From Collimonas rhizosphaerae (lineage in GTDB: Bacteria; Pseudomonadota; Gammaproteobacteria; Burkholderiales; Burkholderiaceae_D), in the NCBI RefSeq assembly GCF_038896935.1, contig NZ_JBANDC010000001.1, positions 62,001 through 126,000 on the forward strand: DNA of 64,000 nt, written 5' to 3'. The position numbers were made by a program, and so were the translations under genes. Shown here piece after piece: positions 13,907 through 22,536 of the stretch. Within the stretch, counting starts at the first letter, position 1, and every line of letters begins with the position of its first letter. Below the pieces are notes generated by a model. It was given only the letters and a program-made list of their open reading frames with translations, did no database searches and was not told the origin of the DNA.

Positions 13907-16900
13907 ATGCCTATTCGCCCCAATGTTGGCCGGGGAATTCCGGCCATAACGCAAACTTCCGCGCAGGAACCGCCATCCACTGCATCGTCGGCCGCACAGG
14001 AGAATCCGCCAACGGAGCGCGGACGGGCGAGTGGAATGTCGGTGCAATTGTCCACGCTTTCCGATATGTCTAGAGTAAGGCGTTCCAGATCGGAACTCAA
14101 CCTCCCACGCAAGACGGATGCAGGCGTTTCCTTGTCACGCAGTTTTCGTGAACCGCCGGCGTCCGCCTCGGCGGCGCTGCTCGACAGTGTGGTGCGTAGC
14201 GACGATGGGAGGTGGAGTGAAGAATCATTGGCGCAATCCCTTGCTTCGAAAGGCAAGGCTAAACTTGAGGAACGATCCGGCGTGATCGATCTTCACACTT
14301 TGCCAGACATGGACTCGTCGGCCGCGCCGCTGACGAGTGAGGAAATCGTCGCCTCATGGCTGTCGAAGGCTGAATTGAGCAATCCGCGAAGGCGCGGTGA
14401 GGCAGAGCTTTCGTCGAGTGCATCGCGCGCACCGCCGATAGGCTCTTCCCGACGCAGTGTCGCCTCCTTGCCCAGCATTGCCGAGCAGCAGGACGACCGG
14501 CGGGATCAACAACGCACCGAGCCCTCTACCAGTTCCGGCGCGCGCCGCAATGGCAGCGTGAAGCCGCGGCCGGAGGTGCTGGAGCGCCAGTCGGGCACGC
14601 TGGCCGCCGCTGCTCCGCAATTCTCTCGCGGCACAGTCAAAGACCGATTTGCACAATTGGTCAATATCAAAAAAGTCCCATTCACGCCTCCCATCCGGGT
14701 CGAACAGTGGAATCTGGAGAGCACGCTGGAGATTTGCCAGGGGTGGCGCAACAGCCAGGCCGGCTCGCCGGCAATACCGGAATTGTCCAGGCTCATGGCG
14801 CTTAATTTCGAACGTGCCCATGCCGGCGCGATTCCCGAGGAAAGGCGAGGGCAGAGGCTTCTTCCCAAAGGAGCGGGAGACGACGACTACTACCGGGAAA
14901 TGATCGCGACCTTCCTCAAAGCTGCAGGGATCGAGAATTCCGACGAAGTGCTCAATAGTTTCAAGACGACCGGAACCGGTGCTCTGCACCGGCAGCCGGT
15001 CATGTCTTCGTCTACGGTGGGCGGCGCTGTAAGCAGCATCGCGCAGATTGCCGCTTCCTCCCATCCGGCAGCAAAAACCGCACTGTCGGCGGTCCAATTG
15101 ATTCTCACGGCCGTGACTGCCAAGCTTTCGTTCGACTCCGCCGAGTTGCGCATGCGTAACGCCGGCACCGAGGAAATCATGCCATTGGGAAAAGCCGATG
15201 CCTCTCCGAGCGCCAAAACCGGACCCAACGTATTGGGTGCGGCGGCAACGCTCGTATGGCGTTTGCCGAAGATCCGGCAATGCGTGCAGCGGATGGAAAA
15301 AGCACAGATCCTGCTCGATGCCGCGAAATCAAGGCTTGCCGTTGTGGACATCTCTCCCGCAGAACGTCTGCAAGCTGAAAACGATGTCCGTGCCGCAGGA
15401 GGAAAACTCGGCATCGAGTACGCGCGGTTCTGCTTGCGCAACGAGCTGAAGACGGACTACAAAACCGCTTCTGAAAGCGCCAAAATCGAATATGAGGGTA
15501 ACAAGCGCTACCTGGGCGTCAGTGGCGCAAGTGCTGCGTTTTCCGTCACGTCGACCGTTCTGGGTATCTTGTCCCATGCTGTTGCAGCCACCGTGACGGG
15601 GGGCTTCAGTGCCGTAGCGGTGACGGCGGTGGCATTGATGTATGTGGGTTATCAGCTCAGTTCCGGACCGAGCAAAGATGGAGAGTCCAAGGCGAAGCGC
15701 GCCATCGTGGCGCTTGGGAAGTCGCTCGATCTGCTCGGCGGCAATGCGGCCAGACAGCAAAAGGAAAGAGCGCAAGCCTATCAAATTTACATCAAGGAAA
15801 AACGCCTCTGGCGCCGCCCGGAAGTGCGCGCGCAGGCAAAGACCAGGCTGCTCGCCGCGTTAGACGATATCGCGCGCCGTGACACGACAGAGCATGACGT
15901 CAAGCCGCTGGCGAACTGGACAGCCTATGCCGATTACCGGCAGCAGATGGAAGCCGCCGCCGCTGACCCGCATGCCATGCAGGAGCTGGAAGCGGCCTTT
16001 ACGCAAGCGCACCAGGCCGAGTTCAAGGCTTCGACCCTCGCTGACTCCTGGAAAACACCGTATCGCATGCGCCTCGACAGCATGGGCCGTATCTTGCTCG
16101 GCAAGAGCGGCAAGACAATGGCGGCATTGCTGAAATCCGCCGCCCGCACCGGACAGGCATCATCCGGCCGGCCTGAGCGTCGCACATTTGTGCAGGCGGA
16201 GATTCATGCCGGCTTGCGCGCCGACGTCAAAGCCAGCCTGCGCGATTGGATCTCATTTGAGCTGGCGCAATCGAACATCAAGAGCGTGCTCTCCGAGGGT
16301 GAAGGCCCCGCTGCGGAAGCCGGTTTGCAATCGGCCGCCCGGGCTCTTGCAGCGATCAGGGATGGCGATGCACAGGCGCTGTTCACCGGCGATGGCCGCG
16401 GTCAGGTAGAAGCGACCGAATTGGCGAAGAGATTGACTGCCGGCGAGGCCGAGCGCTACTCCATAACCAATGCCGGTTCTGCCACGCTGGCAGGTGTCGC
16501 CAATACTTTCGGCGCTGCGGTGAGCCTAGGCCTCAACATCAAGAATGAAATCAAGATAAGCCACGGCATCCACGTTCCCAAGACGTACAACGATCAGAAC
16601 GACGCGCGCGTGTTTGTGCAGGGAACGGCTCCGGTCACGGCGCCATACATTTCGGCCGAACGCGCCCGGTTCCAGAAGACCAGCATGGCGAAGCTGTTGG
16701 GAACGCTGGCGCGGGATGGCGATCCGGTTTCTCTCGGATTGGACATCGCCGAGGCAGATCCGTCGGCGATGGATATGAGCGATCCGCGGATCGATGTCGC
16801 ACTCGACAGGCTGGTGGACGATCTCGAAAGACTTGCCGACTTGCCGGACGACATCAAGCTTTCGATTGGCGGGAAGAGCATCGCAACCGGCAAGTTGAGC

Positions 16901-17206
16901 GGCACGTCGAACTATTTCGATTGGCGCTACAGGCAGGCCTCGGCCGGTACCAAGGCCCGGTTTCAGATGCGGCGTACCGGGATGATTGTTAATAACATGC
17001 ATGTACCCATCACGTCCCCGATCAGCCAGCTCGTGGCGCAGATTCCGCTATCCGTGACCCGGCGCGCGGCCAATCGCGGCCAAGAGATGAGCCATGACGT
17101 GCGCGACCGCCTCACCGGTCTCACCAGGCAATCGTCGTCCATCGGTCCAGTAGACGAGGGAGCGGCGCCGGCAGAAGCGGCGTTGAAGATTCAGGCAAAC
17201 ATTTAA
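13907..17206 (+). CDS. Putative type III secreted effector, 1099 residues, unknown family
   Basis: ATG 13907 has GGAG six bases upstream and is preferred to an upstream ATG at 13778. The first 20 residues (M-P-I-R-P-N-V-G-R-G...) have no acidic residue, an aliphatic residue at position 3 and then a long Ser/Pro/Ala/Arg-rich disordered stretch to about residue 240, the usual look of type III effectors. There is no Sec signal. The middle has coiled helices and one strongly hydrophobic Ala/Gly/Val/Ser-rich segment at about 543-587 that could form a membrane hairpin. The C-terminal half is helical, mixed charge, and has no catalytic motif I know. A PIP box precedes it. I do not recognise the family; a toxin delivered by another route is the alternative. 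No secretion genes lie in the window. Confidence 0.75.
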   Translation: MPIRPNVGRGIPAITQTSAQEPPSTASSAAQENPPTERGRASGMSVQLSTLSDMSRVRRSRSELNLPRKTDAGVSLSRSFREPPASASAALLDSVVRSDDGRWSEESLAQSLASKGKAKLEERSGVIDLHTLPDMDSSAAPLTSEEIVASWLSKAELSNPRRRGEAELSSSASRAPPIGSSRRSVASLPSIAEQQDDRRDQQRTEPSTSSGARRNGSVKPRPEVLERQSGTLAAAAPQFSRGTVKDRFAQLVNIKKVPFTPPIRVEQWNLESTLEICQGWRNSQAGSPAIPELSRLMALNFERAHAGAIPEERRGQRLLPKGAGDDDYYREMIATFLKAAGIENSDEVLNSFKTTGTGALHRQPVMSSSTVGGAVSSIAQIAASSHPAAKTALSAVQLILTAVTAKLSFDSAELRMRNAGTEEIMPLGKADASPSAKTGPNVLGAAATLVWRLPKIRQCVQRMEKAQILLDAAKSRLAVVDISPAERLQAENDVRAAGGKLGIEYARFCLRNELKTDYKTASESAKIEYEGNKRYLGVSGASAAFSVTSTVLGILSHAVAATVTGGFSAVAVTAVALMYVGYQLSSGPSKDGESKAKRAIVALGKSLDLLGGNAARQQKERAQAYQIYIKEKRLWRRPEVRAQAKTRLLAALDDIARRDTTEHDVKPLANWTAYADYRQQMEAAAADPHAMQELEAAFTQAHQAEFKASTLADSWKTPYRMRLDSMGRILLGKSGKTMAALLKSAARTGQASSGRPERRTFVQAEIHAGLRADVKASLRDWISFELAQSNIKSVLSEGEGPAAEAGLQSAARALAAIRDGDAQALFTGDGRGQVEATELAKRLTAGEAERYSITNAGSATLAGVANTFGAAVSLGLNIKNEIKISHGIHVPKTYNDQNDARVFVQGTAPVTAPYISAERARFQKTSMAKLLGTLARDGDPVSLGLDIAEADPSAMDMSDPRIDVALDRLVDDLERLADLPDDIKLSIGGKSIATGKLSGTSNYFDWRYRQASAGTKARFQMRRTGMIVNNMHVPITSPISQLVAQIPLSVTRRAANRGQEMSHDVRDRLTGLTRQSSSIGPVDEGAAPAEAALKIQANI

Positions 17207-17256
17207 GTGGAAATTCTGCTTCAATGAGAACGTCCGATGCGCGTATTAGGACAGTA

Positions 17257-17745
17257 TTATGAGCCTTGACCGCGCCGAGCCGCTTCAATCGCAGCGATGT
17301 CTATCTTTCTCATCCCCATCATGGCATCGAACGCCCGCTTGGCCGCAGCGCGATCAGGATCGGTGACCGCGGCCGTCAGGACGCGTGGCGTGATCTGCCA
17401 CGACAATCCCCATTTGTCCTTGCACCAGCCGCACGCGCTTTCCTGGCCGCCATTTCCGACAATCGCGTGCCACAAGCGGTCCGTTTCGGCCTGGTTGTCG
17501 GTCGCGACCTGGAATGAGAAAGCCTCGTTGTGCTTGATCGCCGGCCCCCCGTTCAGGCCAAGACAAGGAATGCCCATCACCGTAAACTCGACCGTCAGGA
17601 CGTCGTTCTCCTTACCCGCAGGATAGTCGCCAGGCGCGCGATGGACTGCCCCCACCGCGCTGTCCGGGAACGTCTCGGCGTAGAATTTCGCAGCGTCCAG
17701 CGCCGCGCCGTCGAACCAGAGACAAATCGTGTTTTTGCTGACCAT
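17257..17745 (-). CDS. VOC-superfamily protein, PhnB-like
   Basis: 162 residues with AGGAG eight bases before the ATG. The pattern I-C-L-W-F-D-G-x-A-x-x-A-A-x-F-Y, then E-F-T-V-M-G and F-S-F-Q-V-A-T, then C-G-W-C-K-D-K-W-G-L-S-W-Q, and a C-terminal A-F-D-A-M-M-G-M-R-K-I-D-I-A-A, matches the PhnB-like (formerly '3-demethylubiquinone methyltransferase-like') branch of the vicinal oxygen chelate fold. The biochemical role of this branch is generally unknown. It stands alone and converges on the effector-like gene. Confidence 0.88.
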   Translation of the reverse strand: MVSKNTICLWFDGAALDAAKFYAETFPDSAVGAVHRAPGDYPAGKENDVLTVEFTVMGIPCLGLNGGPAIKHNEAFSFQVATDNQAETDRLWHAIVGNGGQESACGWCKDKWGLSWQITPRVLTAAVTDPDRAAAKRAFDAMMGMRKIDIAAIEAARRGQGS

Positions 17746-18079
17746 GTTGTTTCTCCTGAATTGGAACAGATAAAAGAAGCCTCATCCGCCTCTCAACATT
17801 TGGGCTGGGTATGCCTAGTCACACGCTTCTTCGATTTGATTTCCTGAAAATAGTGCCGGCAAAATTCCTGGCTCCCAGATGGTCCGCAGATCAAGATGGA
17901 ATACATTACTTGATTGCTGAACAACAATGATGATTCTTTTCTATGGTCGATGGCAAGTGGCGCGGATGATGGCTTGCTATTATTTTATGCCTACATCCGG
18001 CCACAAGCGGACGATTAGCCATCTTCCGCAAATAGGTTTCCGTCTCACGGGTTTCGGCGCCGTACGTCTTGCACGGTGA
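17746..18079. other. Gene-free region between VOC and membrane protein genes
   Basis: About 330 bases holding the promoter of the leftward VOC gene. I see no gene, repeat or clear terminator. Confidence 0.4.
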
Positions 18080-18607
18080 TTACTGCGCTGCGCGGGCAAG
18101 GAAACTGGTGGAACGGGAAGTGCGCAGCAAGATCGCGAACACCAGCACATGGGTCCAAAGCAAGAGAGGAACGCCGACAGTCGGGATAAACCAGGCAGCA
18201 CCGAGCGCAGCCGGCTCGATGCCTACGCCGATCACGCCTTGGTAGAAGGCGAACAAAAGGTCGGCAAAACCCCACAAGTTGAACACCCAGATCGCGATGC
18301 GCGAATAGCGGCCTGATCCCATCGTCAAAGCCACCCACGCCAGCACCGTTGCAACGAGATCGCCGTACGCCGCGGGCGCGGCGAACCCCACGGCAAGACT
18401 CGGGCCGACGACGCCCGGCACGATGAAAGCCAAACCTATGAAGCGGAACAAGTGCAGATGCAGAATAGGACGTATCGCCGCGTGCAGCGGGAGCTCGCGC
18501 ACGCGCGGCCAGACATAGGTAAGGCAGAATGCTCCCCACGCGAGCATGCCGAAGGCGACGCTCGCCGCAAAGGGAAGTAAGGTTGCAAGGTTTCTGATGG
18601 GTTCCAT
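18080..18607 (-). CDS. Unknown integral membrane protein
   Basis: 175 residues from ATG 18607 (GGAG about seven bases upstream; the longer frame to 18682 has no ribosome site). About five hydrophobic helices, including one from residue 12 and one at the C-terminus, and few charged residues. It is divergent from the HxlR regulator gene with a large palindromic operator between them, so it is the probable regulatory target. I do not recognise the family. Confidence 0.75.
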   Translation of the reverse strand: MEPIRNLATLLPFAASVAFGMLAWGAFCLTYVWPRVRELPLHAAIRPILHLHLFRFIGLAFIVPGVVGPSLAVGFAAPAAYGDLVATVLAWVALTMGSGRYSRIAIWVFNLWGFADLLFAFYQGVIGVGIEPAALGAAWFIPTVGVPLLLWTHVLVFAILLRTSRSTSFLARAAQ

Positions 18608-18740
18608 ACAAGACTCCAATAGAATGTTTCCGACATCAACGCCAGTGAGCGATGCTTGACCTTGCCCAGCCGCGCTGCTCATGGCTCATGGCATGCGCCA
18701 GCGCCAATATCCTGTAGCTGCCAGGCGGCATCGGACTTAA

Positions 18741-18778
18741 ACTTGCAAAATGCAAGTTCGAACTTGTATTTTGCAAGT
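18741..18778. promoter_or_regulatory. 38-bp nested palindrome between divergent genes (probable HxlR operator)
   Basis: The two 17-bp halves (ACTTGCAAAATGCAAGT and ACTTGTATTTTGCAAGT) each form a palindrome and, with TTCG/CGAA in the centre, together form a larger palindrome with two mismatches. It lies between the membrane protein gene and the HxlR regulator. This arrangement fits two dimers of a winged-helix repressor. Confidence 0.7.
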
Positions 18779-18850
18779 ATTTTGGATAAAGTCAAGCAAT
18801 GGACAACAAAAACCCGATTCCGCCCCGACGACCGTTACGCAGGAGTTTCT

Positions 18851-19267
18851 TTGCCACGCGCTAAGCAGGGTGCTGCGCGCCCCCAAAACAACACGAGCTC
18901 GGCTCACAACGAGAATCGCCGATCGGTATGCCCGGTCGCGTGCACCTTGGATCTTTTAGGCGACAAGTGGACTCTGCTTGTCGTTCGAGATTTGATGTAC
19001 GGTAAGTCGCATTTCAAGGAATTCCTCGCGTCGCCAGAGAGAATCGCAACCAATATCCTTGCCGAGCGGCTCGCCCGGCTTTCTGCCAGCGGTCTTGTCG
19101 AACGCTACCCGTCCAGCGATATTGCCGGCAGGGAGGCTTATCGATTGACTGAGAAGGGACGTTCGCTCCAAGGGCTGATGGCCCAGCTCAGGACCTGGGG
19201 ACTGGATCACATTGATGGAACTGACGCGCGGCTGCAGACAGATAGTTCGAAATCCTTGTCCGACTGA
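18851..19267 (+). CDS. HxlR-family winged-helix transcriptional regulator
   Basis: 138 residues from TTG 18851, with AGGAG five bases upstream; upstream ATG frames lack a ribosome site and would run through the operator. The HxlR signature C-P-V-A-C-T-L-D-L-L-G-D-K-W-T is at about residues 27-41, followed by V-R-D-L-M-Y-G-K-S-H-F-K-E-F and the wing A-Y-R-L-T-E-K-G. The cysteine just before the first helix is in the position used for redox or quinone sensing in several family members. It probably controls itself and the divergent membrane protein. Confidence 0.9.
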   Translation: MPRAKQGAARPQNNTSSAHNENRRSVCPVACTLDLLGDKWTLLVVRDLMYGKSHFKEFLASPERIATNILAERLARLSASGLVERYPSSDIAGREAYRLTEKGRSLQGLMAQLRTWGLDHIDGTDARLQTDSSKSLSD

Positions 19268-19319
19268 CCGATTGAGCAAATGTACTTTTGCTGTCGGCGA
19301 GGTCATTAGCCAGGGTCGT

Positions 19320-20150
19320 CTAGAAGCAGTGTTCCGAGGCAGGGAAGGACTTGTCCCTCACCGCCTTGATATAGGCGCGGACAGCAGCTTCAATGCTCGA
19401 CTGCCCCTCCATGAAATTGCGCACGAAGCGGGCCTTCTTGCCGGGGAATACGTCCAGCATGTCGTGCATCACAAGCACTTGTCCCGAGCAGTCGGGGCCG
19501 GCGCCTATGCCGATGGTTGGGATGGCCAGCATCTCAGTCACTTCCTTGCCCAGCGCAGCCGGAATCGCTTCAAGCAGGAGCAGCGTTGCGCCTGCAGCCT
19601 GGAGCGCCATGGCGTCGGCTTTCAGCCGCTCCGCGCTTTCCGCTGTTTTTCCCTGCACCTTGAATCCGCCCAGTTGATGCACGGCTTGCGGCGTCAGGCC
19701 GAGATGGGCGAATACCGGTATGCCGCGCTCGGTGAGGAATTTTACGGTGTCCGCCAGCCATGCGCCTCCTTCAAGCTTGACCATCTGCGCGCCTGCCTGC
19801 ATCAGCTTCACTGCATTGTCGAATGCCGACTGCGGCGTGGCATAGCTGCCGAACGGCATGTCTGCGGCCAGCAGCGCAGTCTGGTTTCCGCGCGCGGCGC
19901 ATGCGGTGTGATAGGCAATATCCGCAATCGTCACCGGCAGCGTCGTGCCATGTCCCTGCAAGACATTGCCGAGCGAGTCGCCGACCAGCAACAAGTCAAC
20001 GCCACAGTAGTCCATGAGCGACGCAAAGCTGGCGTCGTAGCAGGTCAGCGTCGCAATCTTTTCGCCGGCGGCTCGCATGGCCGATAGTGATTGCATGGTA
20101 ACCGCCTTGCGGCGCACGGCGCCTTCGCGTTCCTGCAGGTATCCAGACAT
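19320..20150 (-). CDS. panB: 3-methyl-2-oxobutanoate hydroxymethyltransferase
   Basis: 276 residues. PanB transfers a hydroxymethyl group from 5,10-methylene-THF to alpha-ketoisovalerate to make ketopantoate, the first step of pantothenate and CoA synthesis. Family blocks are clear: T-C-Y-D-A-S-F-A, V-G-D-S-L-G-N-V-L-Q-G, D-M-P-F-G-S-Y, V-K-L-E-G-G, H-L-G-L-T-P-Q and G-I-G-A-G-P-D-C-S-G-Q. The second ATG (20150) is preferred because AAGGA is six bases upstream. panC is not adjacent in this window. Confidence 0.96.
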   Translation of the reverse strand: MSGYLQEREGAVRRKAVTMQSLSAMRAAGEKIATLTCYDASFASLMDYCGVDLLLVGDSLGNVLQGHGTTLPVTIADIAYHTACAARGNQTALLAADMPFGSYATPQSAFDNAVKLMQAGAQMVKLEGGAWLADTVKFLTERGIPVFAHLGLTPQAVHQLGGFKVQGKTAESAERLKADAMALQAAGATLLLLEAIPAALGKEVTEMLAIPTIGIGAGPDCSGQVLVMHDMLDVFPGKKARFVRNFMEGQSSIEAAVRAYIKAVRDKSFPASEHCF

Positions 20151-20156
20151 AGTCAT

Positions 20157-20424
20157 TCCTTAATGTTGAAAAGTGCACACTTGCCACATGCTGCCGACGC
20201 GCCCAGGCGCCGCGTCGTTGTCCTGACCGTGCTCAATCAGGTTAAAGCTTTTCCTCTTGCATGACGCCAGGAGCGGGGAGGGGGAGTGATGATACCCGAA
20301 AAGGCTGCGATCTTTGCCGGCGCCAGGTAACGCGGCGCCTGGAATTGTTGTGCCGAATCGGCCGAGTCCACCTTCTTGCTGGAAATGGTTTTCCTTATGC
20401 ATAATGACTGCATGCATATCCGGT
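20157..20424. other. Intergenic region between panB and the thioesterase
   Basis: Holds the divergent promoters. No gene seen. Confidence 0.4.
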
Positions 20425-20446
20425 CCGCCTAATGATCGTTAGGCGG
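20425..20446. promoter_or_regulatory. Inverted repeat upstream of the thioesterase gene
   Basis: Perfect 8-bp arms CCGCCTAA / TTAGGCGG with a 6-base centre, 33 bases before the ATG at 20479. It could be an operator or a 5' hairpin; no regulator gene is adjacent. Confidence 0.4.
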
Positions 20447-20478
20447 TATCCACTTTCCTGACAAGAGGCAAATTCTCC

Positions 20479-20895
20479 ATGAGTGGCATTCAAGAAAGAA
20501 TCGCAGCCAGCTTCAACGCGCAGGGCCTGATGGCGACCCTCGGCGCCCGGCTGGTCTCAGTCGCGGACGGCGAGGTGCAAATCGAATTGCCGTTTTCCAC
20601 CCGGCTTTCGCAGCAGCGCGGTTATGTTCACGCTGGCGCAATAACCAGCATTGTTGACAGTGCATGCGGGTACGCGGCGCTGACCAAGGCGTCGTTGGAA
20701 AGCGATGTTGTGACTGCCGAGTTCAAGATCAACTTCGTGCGCCCTGCGATTGGCGAACGATTCCTGGCAGTCGGAAAAGTGCAGACTTCGGGCAAGCTGC
20801 TCACTGTCTGCACGGGAGAAGTCCAAGCCTTGTCGGGAGGCGTCTGGAAAGTGGTCGCCATCATGCAGGCAACGATCGTCAATGTTGGCGCCTGA
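20479..20895 (+). CDS. PaaI-family hotdog-fold thioesterase
   Basis: 138 residues. The hotdog signature is present: R-G-Y-V-H-A-G-A-I-T-S-I-V-D-S-A-C-G-Y-A-A (helix with the catalytic-region Asp), then T-A-E-F-K-I-N-F-V-R-P-A. Members hydrolyse acyl-CoA thioesters, often aromatic or medium-chain; the substrate here is unknown. A short gap (28 bases) to the DUF1294 gene suggests an operon. Confidence 0.88.
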   Translation: MSGIQERIAASFNAQGLMATLGARLVSVADGEVQIELPFSTRLSQQRGYVHAGAITSIVDSACGYAALTKASLESDVVTAEFKINFVRPAIGERFLAVGKVQTSGKLLTVCTGEVQALSGGVWKVVAIMQATIVNVGA

Positions 20896-20923
20896 CGCCT
20901 GATTCCGCTCCATATATCTGATC

Positions 20924-21364
20924 ATGGATGACAAGGGACGTTTGCGCGCCGACAAGAGGGCAGCAGCGGTGCCTTCCTCGGGAGCGGGGCGGTCCGGCGT
21001 TGTCTTTACCGTTCTGTTCTACTGTTTCCTGCTGGTGGCCACATTGATGGTGTGGATTCCGCTTGCGGTGCTTGTCTTCTACCACGCGGCAAGCGCCATC
21101 GCGTTTCTCGCGTATGCACTTGACAAGGACGCCGCAAAGAAAAAACGATGGCGCACCAAGGAGAGCACGCTGCACCTGCTGGCGCTTGCCGGCGGCTGGC
21201 CAGGGGCTTTCCTGGCCCAGAGAATAATGCGCCACAAATCGAAGAAAGAAGAATTCCAGGCGGTATTCTGGATCACCGTCATCTTGAATTGCTGCGCGCT
21301 TGGCTGGATTCTCACGAAGCCTGGCGCCGGTTTCCTGCGCTCTGCCATGGCCTTGGGCGCATAG
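20924..21364 (+). CDS. DUF1294 membrane protein
   Basis: 146 residues with three hydrophobic segments (about 25-60, 82-95, 115-130). The motif A-Y-x-L-D-K-x-A-A ... W-R-T-K-E-S-T-L-H-L-L-A-L-A-G-G-W-P-G-A ... R-H-K-S-K-K-x-x-F is the DUF1294 core. In other bacteria this domain is often fused to a cold-shock domain; here it is free-standing. Function unknown. Confidence 0.87.
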   Translation: MDDKGRLRADKRAAAVPSSGAGRSGVVFTVLFYCFLLVATLMVWIPLAVLVFYHAASAIAFLAYALDKDAAKKKRWRTKESTLHLLALAGGWPGAFLAQRIMRHKSKKEEFQAVFWITVILNCCALGWILTKPGAGFLRSAMALGA

Positions 21365-21420
21365 GCAATGTTGAGCAGATCGACATGAGGCGCTCCACGT
21401 TGCCGAAAGCACTCAAATAT

Positions 21421-21453
21421 TAGCGAGAAAACAACATGTTGTAATGCTCGCTA
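21421..21453. repeat. Hairpin with embedded 12-bp palindrome after the DUF1294 gene
   Basis: Outer arms TAGCGAG / CTCGCTA (21421-21427, 21447-21453) enclose the palindrome ACAACATGTTGT (21431-21442). No T tract follows, so it may be an operator for the next gene (ATG 21512) rather than a terminator. Confidence 0.4.
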
Positions 21454-21511
21454 TCGCACATACGGCCGCGAAGGTTTCCGATAGATTCAAATTTTAGATC
21501 GGAGATCCATC

Positions 21512-21925
21512 ATGCCAGCCAAGCGAAATTTTTCCTTATCCACGTTTATTGATTGCAAGGCAATACGGCAACTGGCCTTGGCGCTCTTTATCTCCGGCGC
21601 CTCGCTGGCAGCCGTGGCCGCCGGCAATCCGCAAGATGCGAATGCACGCTACCAGGCGGAACGGGCAGCCTGCCTGAACGGACAATCGAACCAGGCGCGC
21701 GAGACTTGCCTGCGCGAAGCCGGCGCCGCTTTGCAAGAGTCAAAAAGAGGCCACCTCAGCGACAACCCGGAGGCCGACCAAAAGAATGCCCTGTTAAGGT
21801 GCAACGCTTTGCCGGCCGACGACAGGGATGCGTGCCAGCGCCGCATAGCAGGTGAAGGCACGGCGACCGGCAGCGTACTTGACGGTGGCGTGCTGCGGGA
21901 ATTGACTGTGCCGGATCGCAAATAG
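21512..21925 (+). CDS. Secreted small protein with conserved cysteines
   Basis: 137 residues, GGAG eight bases before ATG. A twenty-residue hydrophobic segment with A-V-A-A at about 34-37 is a likely signal peptide. The mature part has four cysteines in a pattern A-A-C-x5-Q-S-N-Q-A-R-x-T-C-L-R-E-A-G-A-A, then R-C and A-C-Q-R-R. This pattern recurs in many uncharacterised betaproteobacterial periplasmic proteins (from memory). Function unknown. Confidence 0.75.
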   Translation: MPAKRNFSLSTFIDCKAIRQLALALFISGASLAAVAAGNPQDANARYQAERAACLNGQSNQARETCLREAGAALQESKRGHLSDNPEADQKNALLRCNALPADDRDACQRRIAGEGTATGSVLDGGVLRELTVPDRK

Positions 21926-22009
21926 GCGTCCTGCTTTTGAATTGAAGCGGCCGGCCAAAGCCAAGCCGCGCGGCTTGCCGGCTGCGCGGTGTGGATATTG
22001 GTAAATGCT

Positions 22010-22033
22010 CAATACATCGATCGTGATGTATTG
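22010..22033. repeat. 24-bp inverted repeat in the gap before the DUF1488-like gene
   Basis: Perfect 9-bp arms CAATACATC / GATGTATTG around GATCGT. A second palindrome, AAGCCGCGCGGCTT, lies about 40 bases upstream. No T tract; possible operator. Confidence 0.4.
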
Positions 22034-22213
22034 GGCTGCGGTTAAATGCGTATCTAAATGCGCATAAATTTTGAACTTGCGAAACGGGTGCGATGTCTTA
22101 TTCCATCAGCTCCATCGCAGGCGTCCGCATGGTTTCAAGGCTGGCGCGACAGTTACTGTTCAATGCTGGGATGGGAATGCTGGTTTTACCACCTATTTTC
22201 AGGAGAGAAGAAA

Positions 22214-22480
22214 ATGCGGATTTCCTTTCTCGGTGCAATAGTCCACGATCCCAATTCCAACAGCGTCATCATTCCAGTCGTCATTGATAACAAACTGACA
22301 AAATGCAATGTCACCAAGGAATGCCTGGATAATAAATTCTACGCGGGGCCGCAACCGGAAGACCGGCTTGCGACTTATCGCGGCCATAAGGTCGAGATCC
22401 AGATAGCGCTTGCCCACAAGCTCAGGGCAACGGGACGCCGCAACGGCGTTACACTGTTGGCTGACGATTTTAACGATTAG
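22214..22480 (+). CDS. DUF1488-like small protein
   Basis: 88 residues from ATG 22214 with AGGAG upstream; the longer frame to 22058 is not supported. The pattern V-x-I-P-V-V-I-D-N-K-L-T-K-C-N-V-T-K-E-C-L-D, then L-A-T-Y-R-G-H-K-V-E-I-Q-I-A-x-A-H, then V-T-L-L-A-D-D-F resembles DUF1488 proteins (a short family of unknown role). Assignment is by memory of the family pattern. Confidence 0.6.
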   Translation: MRISFLGAIVHDPNSNSVIIPVVIDNKLTKCNVTKECLDNKFYAGPQPEDRLATYRGHKVEIQIALAHKLRATGRRNGVTLLADDFND

Positions 22481-22536
22481 ATAATTCTTCATTATTGCAG
22501 GCCGGTATTCAACCGGAACAGCGGATAATATCGAGC

